A DNA stretch of 64,000 nt from Ga0077527 sp032128415 (GCA_032128415.1 JAQBGW010000063.1:1-64000); one strand, 5' to 3'; counted from the first letter of the stretch, positions 34,117-43,124 are shown. Made by a program: numbers and translations. The notes: a model not told the origin generated them from the letters alone.

Positions 34117-35037
34117 TTAACCGTCTCTTTGCAGCACAGTTTGAATTGCTGCAGCCGGGACCTTGATCTCGACGCCGGCACGCTCTTCCTGCAGCAGCAT
34201 GGCCACACGCGAATCGCGCTCGGCCCAGCCGCGGTTCAGTGCCTCGGTCATGTCGGCATGGGCGAGGTTGGCGACGCGCATCGGTACGCCGAGTTCGCGC
34301 CCCAGTTCAGTGGCCAGCGTGACGTCCTTCAGTGCGAGTTTCAGCGCAAAGTCCGGCGGATCAAAGCTGCCCTGCAGGAATTGGCGGCCGAGGCGATCAA
34401 AGGTGCGCTGGCGACCCAATGAGCATTGGCGCACCGCGGCCCACAGCGCCAGCGGATCGACGCCGGCCTTGACGCCGACAGTGAACACTTCGGCGAGGGC
34501 GGTCTGGATCGCATATCCGGCGCAGTTGTGCACCAGCTTGGCAACCGTGCCGGCGCCGATAGGACCGATGTAGATGACTTGATCGCCGATGGCATCCAGT
34601 AACTTGCGATGTTCGTTGAATGCCTGTTCATCGCCACCGACCAGCAACGCCATCTTGCCCGTTTTTGCGCCGTGCGGGCCGCCGGATACCGGCGCATCCA
34701 GCATGGTGATGCCGTGCTCGGCGCAGCGCGCACTCAATGCGCGCACCACGGTCGGCGAATTGGTGGTGAGATCAAACCACACGCCGCCGCGTTTCATGCT
34801 GGCCATCAGATCGGCACCGACGGCTTCGGCTTCACGCGGTCCGGGGAGTGAAGTCAGCACGACCTCGACGCTCTTGCCCAATACTTTTACCGAGTCGGCC
34901 CAGGTTGCGCCTGCGGCAAGTACAGGTTTTGCGATTGCTGCGCGCAGATCATGCACGACGAGATCAACGCCTGCCTTGCGTAGATTGAGCGCCATCGCGC
35001 CGCCCATAGTGCCGAGTCCGATGAATCCGACTTTCAT
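34117..35037 (-). CDS. 3-hydroxyisobutyrate dehydrogenase-family NAD(P) oxidoreductase
   Basis: 306 residues. GFIGLGTMGGAMALNL is the N-terminal dinucleotide motif, MLDAPVSGGPHGAKTG the substrate-binding segment, and Lys in GAGTVAKLVHN the catalytic lysine of the beta-hydroxyacid dehydrogenase family. ATG 35037 has AAAGGAATGATC upstream at a better distance than ATG 35043. It oxidises or reduces a short hydroxy acid or tartronate semialdehyde-like compound. AT-rich motif copy E lies just upstream. Confidence 0.9.
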   Translation of the reverse strand: MKVGFIGLGTMGGAMALNLRKAGVDLVVHDLRAAIAKPVLAAGATWADSVKVLGKSVEVVLTSLPGPREAEAVGADLMASMKRGGVWFDLTTNSPTVVRALSARCAEHGITMLDAPVSGGPHGAKTGKMALLVGGDEQAFNEHRKLLDAIGDQVIYIGPIGAGTVAKLVHNCAGYAIQTALAEVFTVGVKAGVDPLALWAAVRQCSLGRQRTFDRLGRQFLQGSFDPPDFALKLALKDVTLATELGRELGVPMRVANLAHADMTEALNRGWAERDSRVAMLLQEERAGVEIKVPAAAIQTVLQRDG

Positions 35038-35055
35038 GATCATTCCTTTCGAGCC

Positions 35056-35087
35056 AATAAAATATCAATAAAAACAATTGGTTGCAT
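35056..35087 (+). repeat. AT-rich dispersed motif, copy E
   Basis: ATATCAATAAAAACAATTGG, nearly the consensus. It occupies the 60-bp gap between the dehydrogenase start and the flavoprotein stop. Confidence 0.7.
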
Positions 35088-35097
35088 GATATCTACG

Positions 35098-36318
35098 TCA
35101 GTATGTCCGGGTCACAGCAGTGTCGCGCATGACCGCTTCCGGAGTATTCAGATGCACAGTGTCGGTGGCATCCCCCCCAGCACAGGCTTGCAGGTACGCG
35201 CCCAGTTCGCGGGCGCGGGCGACCACGGCACGACCGAAATGCACTCTTGTCGCCGAGTAGCGCGGCAGGGCATCAGCGATATTGTTGTCGCTGTTTTTCA
35301 GCAGATCGGCCAGCAGCATTGCGTCGCCCGCGGCCTTGGATACGCCCATACCGCAATGCGGACGTGCGACAAATGCGGCATCACCCAGCAATGCGACACG
35401 GTCGAAGGCCATGGCCGGCGACTCCAGATCGAAGATGGCCTGAAAAAACGGCTGCCGGGTTTTGGCGACGACTTCTGCAAATTGCGGCGACAGTTTCTCG
35501 CGCGCAGCCCGGCGTATCTCGTCCAGCACTTCAGCACGGATCAGCGGCGGAGGAATGGACATGTCGTGTCGGTGGCCATGAATATCGGTGCACAGGCGCG
35601 GCAGTTCGCGTTCCGCTTGTGCCGGGCGGTACCAGACAAAATTGAAACAGCGTTCGCCGGCGCGGGTGGAATTGGTAAAACCAGCGACCGGATATCCCAG
35701 CATCTGCTCACCCGGTGCCAGGCTGAAGGCGAGTTTTGGAAACAGGTCGTGATGCGTGTCCGCAGTCAGCTCGGTTTCATCGACCAGTCCGCGCCAGGCG
35801 ATGTAGCCGGCATAGACCGGACGCGCAGCCGGAACCAGTTGGCTGCGCACGGAGGAACGGATGCCGTCCGCGCCGATCAGCAGATCGCCTGTGGCTTGCG
35901 TGCCATTGGCAAAATGTACGGTGACGGATTGCGCGTCCTGGGATATCGCAGTGCAGGCATGGTCGAAGTGATAGCGGCCTGCCGGGAATGCGCTTTTCAG
36001 TAGTGCATAGAGCCGTGTCCAGGTTGTCAGGCACTGGCGGATGTCCCGCGTGCCGACCACCGCGCCGTTGTGGTCGAATGAGACACGGCCGGCGATATCC
36101 ACGCCGAATGAGTCATCGATTCGAATGTCAATGCGCGTCAGTAAGTCGAGTAGATCGGGGTGGGGAACAATGCCGGCGCCGCGGCCGGCGAGTGTTTCTC
36201 CGGCCTGCTCGAATACCCGCACATCCCAGCCCTGGCGGTGCAGCAGGTTAGCGATAAATAAACCGCCGAGCGAGCCGCCGATCACCAGCGCGCGCGGTTG
36301 ACGTTGCGCATGCGCCAT
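35098..36318 (-). CDS. FAD-dependent aromatic monooxygenase, 2,6-dihydroxypyridine hydroxylase-like
   Basis: 406 residues of the class A flavoprotein hydroxylase fold. The FAD motif VIGGSLGGLFIANLL is at residues 12-26, DLLIGADGIRSSVR is the DG motif, and LLGDAAFVARPHCGMGVSKA is the second FAD motif. The GGSLGGL/ARPH combination resembles 2,6-dihydroxypyridine 3-monooxygenases more than salicylate hydroxylases. It would hydroxylate an aromatic or pyridine ring with NAD(P)H and O2. Its position near a molybdenum hydroxylase fits N-heterocycle degradation. Substrate assignment is inference. Confidence 0.85.
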   Translation of the reverse strand: MAHAQRQPRALVIGGSLGGLFIANLLHRQGWDVRVFEQAGETLAGRGAGIVPHPDLLDLLTRIDIRIDDSFGVDIAGRVSFDHNGAVVGTRDIRQCLTTWTRLYALLKSAFPAGRYHFDHACTAISQDAQSVTVHFANGTQATGDLLIGADGIRSSVRSQLVPAARPVYAGYIAWRGLVDETELTADTHHDLFPKLAFSLAPGEQMLGYPVAGFTNSTRAGERCFNFVWYRPAQAERELPRLCTDIHGHRHDMSIPPPLIRAEVLDEIRRAAREKLSPQFAEVVAKTRQPFFQAIFDLESPAMAFDRVALLGDAAFVARPHCGMGVSKAAGDAMLLADLLKNSDNNIADALPRYSATRVHFGRAVVARARELGAYLQACAGGDATDTVHLNTPEAVMRDTAVTRTY

Positions 36319-36329
36319 AGTAGCTGGAT

Positions 36330-36776
36330 CTACGCGGCTTGCTGAACTTCAGTGCCCGGATAGTTCAGTTCGATAGTCACGCCGCTCGGATCCTCGAAAA
36401 ACACCTGATGCAGGTTCAGCGACGGTACAGTGCGTTCGCGATATTCGATATTGTTTTTTTTCAGCCGGTCGCGCATCTCGTTGACTCCGGTGGCGGCAAA
36501 GGCCATGTGGTCCACGGTGCCGGTGCCATTCAGCGTACCGAGATCCTTGTCGCCGAGATACTCCTTCAGTCCCTCGGGATCGTTGAGATCGATACCGATG
36601 ATATGCACGACTCCCGTGGTCTCCGGATATTGCGGGCCGTTGTAGAGCCACAGACCGGGAAATTTAAAGGGCGGTCGGAAGCCAGCCTGGAACCCCATGA
36701 CTTCAATGTAAAACCTGCGCGAGGCTTCAATGTCGAGCGTGCGGATCGAGAAATGATCAAGCTTTCCGATAGGCAT
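36330..36776 (-). CDS. VOC-family (glyoxalase/dioxygenase-fold) protein
   Basis: 148 residues with the paired beta-alpha-beta-beta-beta modules of the vicinal oxygen chelate fold. Likely metal ligands are His in KLDHFSIRT, His in TVDHMAFAA and Glu in VTIELNYPG. Family members include extradiol dioxygenases, glyoxalases and isomerases. It is 11 bp downstream of nothing but directly before the flavoprotein in the direction of transcription (gap of 11 bp), so a role in the same pathway is plausible. Confidence 0.87.
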   Translation of the reverse strand: MPIGKLDHFSIRTLDIEASRRFYIEVMGFQAGFRPPFKFPGLWLYNGPQYPETTGVVHIIGIDLNDPEGLKEYLGDKDLGTLNGTGTVDHMAFAATGVNEMRDRLKKNNIEYRERTVPSLNLHQVFFEDPSGVTIELNYPGTEVQQAA

Positions 36777-36806
36777 GGTGTGGCTCCAGAATTTGTTGCA
36801 ACTACA

Positions 36807-37445
36807 TTACTGCAGCGGCGAGAATGCCGAGGGCATGACAATCTTGTTTTCCTGTGCGATCAGCGTGCCGTCCGGCAGATTGAGCTTTTTGGCGACGATG
36901 GATGGCGGCCACACGCCTGTGGCGAGGGCCTGATCACGCGCCTCGTTGCGGTGATTGAGCGAGGTGTAAGCCCAGATATGCGTGAAGCGGTTGAGGCCGC
37001 CCAGCTCGCTGTACCAGACGCCGACCAGCGGGCTGATCTTGGCGCGCGCGGGAATCGCCTGTTCCCAGATTTTCTGGATCTTGGGTAGATCGCCGGGCGC
37101 TACGGTGTAGGTGCGCATTTCGAAGTACGGGCCCATCTTGCCAGGTTTGATTTCCGGGGAAATAGGAAAGGGAATGTAAATTTCCGAGCGCATGTTAAGC
37201 AGAAACTCGCCGGTTTTCGGCGGCCAGTTTCCGGCCTGCATGGCTGCTGCACGAATTTTGTCCCGCTCAGCGAGATCTTTGTAAGGCCATACATGGATGA
37301 TCTGATTCAGCGGACCAATCTCGGTATGCCAGAACGCCGCGAGCGGCGACAGTTTCTTGCGGTATTCGTAGGCCTCGCCGAAGCGCTTCTCGACTTCGGC
37401 TAGCGATTTGGGTTTGACGTCGTAGGTGCGTACTTCGTAAATCAT
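36807..37445 (-). CDS. NIPSNAP-family protein, two-domain
   Basis: 212 residues made of two related ferredoxin-like halves: MIYEVRTYDVKPKSLAEVE starts the first and FEMRTYTVAPGDLPKIQ the second, each followed by a PLxAFWHTEIG/PLVGVWYSELG strand. NIPSNAP domains occur in small-molecule monooxygenases or isomerases of catabolic operons. It is first in the minus-strand run with the VOC and flavoprotein genes. GGAGGAAACC precedes the ATG. Confidence 0.88.
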   Translation of the reverse strand: MIYEVRTYDVKPKSLAEVEKRFGEAYEYRKKLSPLAAFWHTEIGPLNQIIHVWPYKDLAERDKIRAAAMQAGNWPPKTGEFLLNMRSEIYIPFPISPEIKPGKMGPYFEMRTYTVAPGDLPKIQKIWEQAIPARAKISPLVGVWYSELGGLNRFTHIWAYTSLNHRNEARDQALATGVWPPSIVAKKLNLPDGTLIAQENKIVMPSAFSPLQ

Positions 37446-37645
37446 GGTTTCCTCCGGATTGGGCGCTGCAGCGTGAGGCGGTGATTTTACCAGAGACTTT
37501 CAACACCACCGCTGGAGACCTCATTGCGCGTCGACTCATATTCTGGACACATGCGTCACGCATCGTGGAGTGCCGCGCTATGATGCTGAAAATAATGGCA
37601 GCGCGGTTTAAGCGTTTCCCCAATCTGTTCAATCCGGAGGCGAGC
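37446..37645. other. Divergent intergenic region
   Basis: 200 bp between the divergent NIPSNAP and CocE-type genes. It should hold both promoters, but no clear -35/-10 pair or operator was found. Confidence 0.4.
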
Positions 37646-39358
37646 ATGGCCAAGAAGCGATATTCGCGCGCGTCACAGCCGCGCAAGTGCAAACTGATCA
37701 TCGAAAAAGACGTACAGATTCCGCTGCGCGACGGCACCATCCTCTACGCCGATGTGTTCCGGCCGAATTTCCGTGAGCGGGTGCCGGTGATCCTCAACAC
37801 CGGGCCGTACCAGAAAGACAAGCTGTGGATGCCGCCGAAGGATCTCGAGGAAGACGCCAACCCGTACATGAACTGGGAGACCGTCAATCCCGAGTGGTGG
37901 TGTCCGCGCGGCTACGCCTGCGTGCGCGTCGATGTGCGCGGCGCCGGCAAGTCGCCGGGGAAATCCGACCCCAGCTCGTACCAGGAAGGGCTCGATGCTT
38001 ACGACGCGATTGAATGGATCGCCAAGCGCGACTGGTGCTCGGGCAAGGTCGGCATGCTGGGCATTTCCTATCATGCATCTTCGCAGTGGCGCGCCGCCAA
38101 CCTGCAGCCGCCATCGCTGAAAGCCATCATGCCGTGGGAGGGCCGCGCCGACCAGTACCGGGACCAGGCCTATCACGGCGGCATCTTTGCGCTGGGCTTC
38201 ATCGGCAACTGGTGGCTGACGCATACCGCGCACCATCTGCTGGGCAAGCCGCGCAGCTACAACCCCGATGCGTTCCACAACGACATGATGTGGCAGTTCA
38301 TGCGCAACGACCTTGACTCCGAATACTGGCGGTTGAGCAGCGCGCGCTGGGACCAGATCAAGGTGCCGGTGTACAGCGTCGGCAACTGGGGTGGCTTTTC
38401 GATGCATTTGCGCGGCAATATCGAAGGCTTCATGAACGCCGCGGCCAAGCACAAAAAGCTGCGTATCCACACCGGCTCGCATTTTCATCCGTTCCATGCC
38501 GAAGAAGGGCGCATGGATCAGTTGCGCTGGTTTGATCATTGGCTGAAAAACAACGATACCGGCCTCATGGACGAGCCGCCGGTCAAACTGGAAATCCGCA
38601 CTGGCGGGAGCAAGAAACCGTATCCGTACCGCTTCGAGAATGAATGGCCGTTAAAGCGCACGCAGTGGACGAAGATGTATCTCAAGCCGGAGCGCACCAA
38701 GCCGGGCGGGCCTGATGCCGTCGAAGGCTTGCTGGCGAAATCAGCACCGAAGAACCGCGCGAAGCTGTTGTATTCCCCCAGCGGTGTAACCACTGCGGGG
38801 GTCGCCGGCGGCTCGTCGCTGTCCACCACGCACGGCAACACCGGGCGCACCGGTATTTCCTTCGTCACGCCGCCGATGGCGGCCGACACCGAGATTACCG
38901 GGCCGCTGGTACTCAACCTGTGGGTGTCGAGCACCTCCGAAGACATGGATATTTTTGTGACCATCCGCAATATCGGCCGGGACGGCAAGGATGTCTGCGA
39001 AGTCGGTCAGCACAGCCAGCCGATTCCCTGCGTGACCAAGGGCTGGCTGCGTGCCTCGCACCGCAAGCTCGACGCGAAAAAATCGCTGCCGTACCGGCCG
39101 TTTCACGCGCATGACGAGCGGCAGTGGCTGAAACGCAACGAGATCGTTGAATGTCGCATCGAAGTATGGCCAACCAGCATGGTGTTCAAAAAAGGCCACC
39201 AGTTGCGTCTCGACATACAGCCGCGCGACGGCCAGGGCAGTGCGCCGTACACGCACTACCACGCCGATTACAACGCCGGTGCGGTTAATGCTGTCTATGC
39301 CGGCGGCAAGACTGCGTCGTATCTGATGGTGCCGGTGATCCCGGCGAAGAAACGGTAA
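37646..39358 (+). CDS. CocE/NonD-family hydrolase (X-Pro dipeptidyl-peptidase fold)
   Basis: 570 residues. An alpha/beta-hydrolase domain begins with VQIPLRDGTILYADVFRP, and RVDVRGAGKSPGK and GMLGISYHASSQW (nucleophile Ser) follow. A C-terminal jelly-roll domain contains EITGPLVLNLWVSS and GHQLRLDIQPRD, the usual CocE end. Enzymes of this family cleave esters or amides such as cocaine or beta-lactams. The start ATG 37646 follows CCGGAGGCGAGC; no signal peptide, so cytoplasmic. The open frame upstream to 37481 is not supported by a ribosome-binding site. Confidence 0.9.
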   Translation: MAKKRYSRASQPRKCKLIIEKDVQIPLRDGTILYADVFRPNFRERVPVILNTGPYQKDKLWMPPKDLEEDANPYMNWETVNPEWWCPRGYACVRVDVRGAGKSPGKSDPSSYQEGLDAYDAIEWIAKRDWCSGKVGMLGISYHASSQWRAANLQPPSLKAIMPWEGRADQYRDQAYHGGIFALGFIGNWWLTHTAHHLLGKPRSYNPDAFHNDMMWQFMRNDLDSEYWRLSSARWDQIKVPVYSVGNWGGFSMHLRGNIEGFMNAAAKHKKLRIHTGSHFHPFHAEEGRMDQLRWFDHWLKNNDTGLMDEPPVKLEIRTGGSKKPYPYRFENEWPLKRTQWTKMYLKPERTKPGGPDAVEGLLAKSAPKNRAKLLYSPSGVTTAGVAGGSSLSTTHGNTGRTGISFVTPPMAADTEITGPLVLNLWVSSTSEDMDIFVTIRNIGRDGKDVCEVGQHSQPIPCVTKGWLRASHRKLDAKKSLPYRPFHAHDERQWLKRNEIVECRIEVWPTSMVFKKGHQLRLDIQPRDGQGSAPYTHYHADYNAGAVNAVYAGGKTASYLMVPVIPAKKR

Positions 39359-39376
39359 GCGCTTTTTTCAATCCTG

Positions 39377-39460
39377 TCATTCCGGCCAAGCGCAGCGCGA
39401 GCCGGAATCCAGATGGTGCTGCTATGCCCCGCTAGATTCTGGCATTCGCCAGAATGACGG
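39377..39460. repeat. REP-like dispersed repeat, TCATTCCGGC family
   Basis: TGTCATTCCGGC at the left pairs with the reverse complement of GCCAGAATGACGG at the right; inside are two smaller hairpins (TTCCGGC/GCCGGAA and ATTCTGGC/GCCAGAAT). It lies between convergent genes and ends a few bases before the NUDIX stop codon. This is a common type of intergenic repeat in proteobacteria. Confidence 0.85.
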
Positions 39461-39465
39461 CAGAT

Positions 39466-39891
39466 TTATGCTGGATCCAGGGTATCGCGGGCCCAGGCCA
39501 GTACCGCAGTCAGTCGCGGCGGCAATACGCCTTCGGCTTCGTCGAAAGTCACCCAGCGCCATTCATCGTAGGCGGGCTGGCCGAGTTCATGCGCGATCGG
39601 CAGCGTCACTTCCGCTGTATTGGTGATTGCCAGGTAGTAGCGCGCGATTTCACCGGTACCGTAGGCGATGGTTTCCTTGTGCGACTCGGCCGAATCGAAG
39701 GTCAGATCAGAAATGCCAGTGCCTTCGGTGGCTTCACGCCGGGCGGCATCGTGCGCGCTTTCGCCTTCTTCGAGCAGGCCCTTCGGGAAATCCCAGTTGT
39801 TGCCCGACCGCAGCACCAGCAGGCGCCAGTCACCGCGGCGCCGTGCGATGACTACGCCGGTGGTGCAGACGACCGTCGCAGGAGCCATCAC
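39466..39891 (-). CDS. NUDIX-family hydrolase with a degenerate Nudix box
   Basis: 141 residues. The fold is clear: GVVIARRRGDWRLLVLRSG, then WDFPKGLLEEGES and the Nudix box ending REATEGTGI. Consensus is REUxEExGU, so the second of the paired glutamates is Gly here, which may weaken metal binding. Layout resembles diadenosine-tetraphosphate-type hydrolases. Its start overlaps the stop of the upstream gene by four bases, so the two are coupled. Confidence 0.85.
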   Translation of the reverse strand: MMAPATVVCTTGVVIARRRGDWRLLVLRSGNNWDFPKGLLEEGESAHDAARREATEGTGISDLTFDSAESHKETIAYGTGEIARYYLAITNTAEVTLPIAHELGQPAYDEWRWVTFDEAEGVLPPRLTAVLAWARDTLDPA

Positions 39892-40265
39892 GGTATCTGG
39901 ATCTTGCTGCCAGGTGCTCCCATGCCGGGAACCACGATTGATGAGGCCTGCTGGCGGCGCAGTTCCTGCAGTTCGCGCATGGTGCGCTCGACGCCTGCCT
40001 TGGCGGCGTCGCCGAACTGGGCGACGGCATCAGCGAGATCCTTGGCTTCAATTTCAAAATTGATCGGCAACGGGCCGGCATTGGTCATGATCTGCGCTTC
40101 ACCGACATACAAGGTGGGTCGTGCGGTGTCGTCGCTGCCGTCGATCTTGAGCGGTATCATGCGGCGGATCGTACCGACTTTGCGGTCGGTCACGATGTCT
40201 TCGCGATACAGTGCAGTGGCATCCATTTTGGTATCGGGTGCGCCTTGTTCGGGTCGTTGTGCCAT
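39888..40265 (-). CDS. Hypothetical protein, translationally coupled to the NUDIX gene
   Basis: 125 residues from ATG 40265, which follows CAGGAAGCACTGCC. It is soluble, with a mixed sheet-like centre (RPTLYVGEAQIMTNAGPLPI) and a long C-terminal helix (ADAVAQFGDAAKAGVERTMREL). No family is recognised. The frame open upstream to 40394 is not favoured. The overlap with NUDIX and the divergent radical SAM gene 82 bp away are the only context. Confidence 0.7.
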   Translation of the reverse strand: MAQRPEQGAPDTKMDATALYREDIVTDRKVGTIRRMIPLKIDGSDDTARPTLYVGEAQIMTNAGPLPINFEIEAKDLADAVAQFGDAAKAGVERTMRELQELRRQQASSIVVPGMGAPGSKIQIP

Positions 40266-40347
40266 GGCAGTGCTTCCTGAATTGAATGAATGCGCTAGGG
40301 TATCAAAAACGCCCGGAATAGGGCACCTCCGATGCGATAATAGAGTC

Positions 40348-41883
40348 ATGACCGGCATCACGCTGACGACCCGCATTACCCTGACTACTATCAATGCCCG
40401 CTACGTGCATGCCGCCCTCGGTCTGCGTTATCTGCGCGCCAATATGGGCGCGCTGCGCGAGGCGACGCATATTGCCGAATTCGTGCTCGGCGACCGTCCG
40501 GCGGACATCGCCGAACGGCTGCTGGCGGACGCGCCGCGCATCATCGGTTTCGGCGTTTATATCTGGAACGTCGAAGAAACCGCGCGCGTGGTGGCGATAC
40601 TCAAGCGTGTGGCGCCGGAAATTACTGTCATCGTCGGCGGCCCCGAAGTCAGTTACGAGATTGAAAATCAACGGGTTTGCGAGCTGGCTGATTATGTCGT
40701 CACCGGCTGGGGTGATGTCACTTTTCCCAAGCTGTGCGCGGATATCGTTGCCGGTGTATTGCCGACCACCATGCCCGCGCAGAAAATTCACGCCGGCGTG
40801 CAGCCGCCAATGCGGGAAATCGCCTCGCCGTACGGTGAATACACCGATGAAGACATCGCGCGGCGTTTCATTTATGTCGAGGCCTCGCGTGGCTGTCCGT
40901 TCAAATGCGAATTCTGCCTGTCGGCGCTGGACAAGACGGCGTGGCCGTTCGAGCCGGAGCGTTTTCTCGGTGAACTCAAGGCCTTGTACGACCGTGGCGC
41001 ACGGCATTTTCGTTTTGTGGATCGCACCTTCAATCTCAAGATTGCGGCGAGTCTGGCGATACTTGAATTTTTTCTGGCGCGGCTGAGCGACGACCTGTTT
41101 ATTCATTTCGAGCTGATTCCCGATCATTTGCCCGAGAAACTGAAAGCCGCGATTGCGCGCTTTCCGCAGGGCAGGCTGCATTTTGAAGTCGGCATCCAGA
41201 CTTGGGACGAGGCGGTGCAGGCGCGCATTTCACGCAAGCAGGACAACGCGCTGGCCGAAACCAATCTGCGCTGGCTGCGCGAAGAATCACCGGCGCTGAT
41301 ACATGTAGATTTGATCGCCGGCCTGCCCGGTGAAGACCTTGCCACCTTCGGCCGCGGTTTCGACCGGCTGCATGCGCTGCGCCCGCATGAAATCCAGGTT
41401 GGCATACTCAAGCGGCTGCGCGGCGCACCGATTGCCCGCCATACCGAACAACACGCCATGCGCTACAGCCCGGACGCACCGTATGTGGTGCTGGCGACGG
41501 ACAAACTCGATTTCAGCGAAGTGCAGCGCATCGTGCGGTTTGCGCGTTACTGGGATCTCGTCGGCAACTCCGGGCGATTTCATCGCACCTTGCCTTTGCT
41601 GCTGACCGCTGCGCCGTTTGCACGGTTCATGCAATTTACCGACTGGCTTTATGCGCGCACTGGAAAAACCCATGAATTTGCACTGGAGAAATTGTGCGGC
41701 CACCTGTACGATTTTCTGGTGGGGTCGGGCGCTGAAACCACAGCTGTGGCTGCCGCAGTGGCGGGTGATTACGAAGCCTGCGGCGCCAAGGGCCGGCTGC
41801 CGTTCATGGCTGCAGGGGTGCGGCCTGAGCCCCGCGCTGGTGTGCGCGGCAAGCTGCGTCAGGCACGGCATGTGCATGCCTGA
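40348..41883 (+). CDS. B12-binding-domain radical SAM protein, DUF4080 type
   Basis: 511 residues. The N-terminal cobalamin-binding-like domain (about 10-140; IIGFGVYIWNVEETARV, VIVGGPEVSYE) precedes a radical SAM barrel whose cluster cysteines are C183, C187 and C190 in RGCPFKCEFC. A C-terminal helical extension resembling DUF4080 follows. No DxHxxG motif is evident in the first domain, so B12 may not be bound base-off. Likely role is a methyl transfer or rearrangement on an unknown small molecule. The start ATG 40348 has AT-rich context with GATAATAGAG upstream. Confidence 0.88.
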   Translation: MTGITLTTRITLTTINARYVHAALGLRYLRANMGALREATHIAEFVLGDRPADIAERLLADAPRIIGFGVYIWNVEETARVVAILKRVAPEITVIVGGPEVSYEIENQRVCELADYVVTGWGDVTFPKLCADIVAGVLPTTMPAQKIHAGVQPPMREIASPYGEYTDEDIARRFIYVEASRGCPFKCEFCLSALDKTAWPFEPERFLGELKALYDRGARHFRFVDRTFNLKIAASLAILEFFLARLSDDLFIHFELIPDHLPEKLKAAIARFPQGRLHFEVGIQTWDEAVQARISRKQDNALAETNLRWLREESPALIHVDLIAGLPGEDLATFGRGFDRLHALRPHEIQVGILKRLRGAPIARHTEQHAMRYSPDAPYVVLATDKLDFSEVQRIVRFARYWDLVGNSGRFHRTLPLLLTAAPFARFMQFTDWLYARTGKTHEFALEKLCGHLYDFLVGSGAETTAVAAAVAGDYEACGAKGRLPFMAAGVRPEPRAGVRGKLRQARHVHA

Positions 41884-41915
41884 GCGAATACTTGAACACA
41901 TAAGCGAGATGCGCC

Positions 41916-42305
41916 ATGAGACGATTTGATCCACACGAACATTCCCGCAACGTGCTGGGCGAGAAACTGCAAACCTGCAGCGATCGGCCGAAGACCGGGT
42001 TTTTCCGTGACGGCTGCTGCAACACCGGCCCGGAGGATGTCGGCGTGCATACGGTATGCGTGGTGCTGACTGCAGAGTTTCTCGAATACAGCAAGGCACA
42101 GGGCAATGACCTGAGTACGCCGCAACCGGATTTCGGTTTCCCGGGGCTCAAACCGGGTGATCGCTGGTGCCTGTGCGCGCAGCGCTGGCGCGAAGCGCTC
42201 GATGAGGGTAAGGCACCACGGGTGGTGCTCGCCGCGACGCACGAAGCGTCGCTGGAATTTGCGACGCTGGCCGACTTCAAAAAATTTGCGATTGATTTGT
42301 CCTGA
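41916..42305 (+). CDS. DUF2237-family protein
   Basis: 129 residues that match the DUF2237 pattern closely: NVLGEKLQTCS, TGFFRDGCCNTGPEDVGVH, GNDLSTPQP, FPGLKPGDRWCLCAQRW. Cysteines in CCNTG and WCLC suggest a metal or redox site. The biochemical function is unknown. It follows the radical SAM gene by 33 bp and starts a run of short genes to 43449. Confidence 0.92.
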   Translation: MRRFDPHEHSRNVLGEKLQTCSDRPKTGFFRDGCCNTGPEDVGVHTVCVVLTAEFLEYSKAQGNDLSTPQPDFGFPGLKPGDRWCLCAQRWREALDEGKAPRVVLAATHEASLEFATLADFKKFAIDLS

Positions 42306-42314
42306 GGAGTAAGC

Positions 42315-42728
42315 ATGACCGACATAGACGGCAAGACCCTGGCCCCGCTGCCCGCCGATGATCTGATCACGCTGACGCATATCATCTACGGCCTGCATGC
42401 GTTCAGTGCGCTGACGGGGCTTTCCAGCGCGGCGTTCATCGTCACCGCATTCCTGACCGGCTGGCCGTCGATCATTGCAGTGATCATCAATTACGTGAAG
42501 CGCGATGCGGTGCGCAGCACTTTTCTAGACAGCCATTTCTCCTGGCAAATCCGCACCTTCTGGTGGGCAGTGTGCTGGTTCGTGATTGCCTGGCTGATGA
42601 TTATTACCTTCATCGGCGCGATCATCGGCATCCCACTGCTGCTGCTGGTCGGCATCTGGGTGCTCTATCGCATCATTCGTGGCTGGATCGCGCTGAGCGG
42701 CCGCAAGGCGATGCCGTCGCACTCATGA
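42315..42728 (+). CDS. DUF4870-like small membrane protein
   Basis: 137 residues with three hydrophobic helices: around residues 19-45, 76-105 and a final 108-125. The pattern, with an N-terminal hydrophilic stretch and TGWPSIIAVIINYVKRD between the first two helices, resembles DUF4870 proteins. CTGAGGAGTAAGC precedes the ATG. It lies 9 bp after the DUF2237 gene, in the same operon. The function is unknown. Confidence 0.8.
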   Translation: MTDIDGKTLAPLPADDLITLTHIIYGLHAFSALTGLSSAAFIVTAFLTGWPSIIAVIINYVKRDAVRSTFLDSHFSWQIRTFWWAVCWFVIAWLMIITFIGAIIGIPLLLLVGIWVLYRIIRGWIALSGRKAMPSHS

Positions 42729-42749
42729 AGTAATGGTTAACAGGCCCTA

Positions 42750-43124
42750 ATGTCCGTCCGCATCGACAAATGGTTGTGGGCCGCACGCTTTTTCAAGACG
42801 CGAACGGTGGCGCAGCAGGCGGTCGAAGGCGGCAAGGTCAAACTCAACGGCGAGCGCGTCAAGCCGGCAAAGGAGGTGCGCGTGGGCGACGAACTCGCGA
42901 TCCACATCGGCGCCTACGAATGGATTGTTCGCATCGCCGGATTGTCGGACAAGCGCGGCACGGCAACTGTGGCGCGCGCACTGTATGCCGAAGACGAGGC
43001 CGGAAAGCTGAAACGCGAAGCGCAGGCGGCGCTGCGCAAATTCGCTGCCGACCCGGGACAGGATCGCCACGGCCGCCCGACCAAACGCGAGCGGCGGCAA
43101 TTGGAACGCTGGCGTAGTGAATAG
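42750..43124 (+). CDS. hslR: Ribosome-associated heat shock protein Hsp15
   Basis: 124 residues. An S4 RNA-binding domain (RIDKWLWAARFFKTRTVAQQAVEGG, with NGERVKPAKEV) is followed by a basic, arginine-rich tail, the usual Hsp15 layout. It binds free 50S subunits carrying a stalled nascent chain and frees them for recycling. The ATG at 42750 has no strong ribosome-binding site and lies 21 bp after the DUF4870-like gene. Confidence 0.92.
   Translation: MSVRIDKWLWAARFFKTRTVAQQAVEGGKVKLNGERVKPAKEVRVGDELAIHIGAYEWIVRIAGLSDKRGTATVARALYAEDEAGKLKREAQAALRKFAADPGQDRHGRPTKRERRQLERWRSE

Noticed and set aside
39454..40347. Long plus-strand open frame upstream of the radical SAM gene, joined to it in frame
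   Set aside because: It runs antisense to the NUDIX gene and its coupled neighbour, both with family motifs or ribosome-binding sites. The radical SAM fold begins at 40348.
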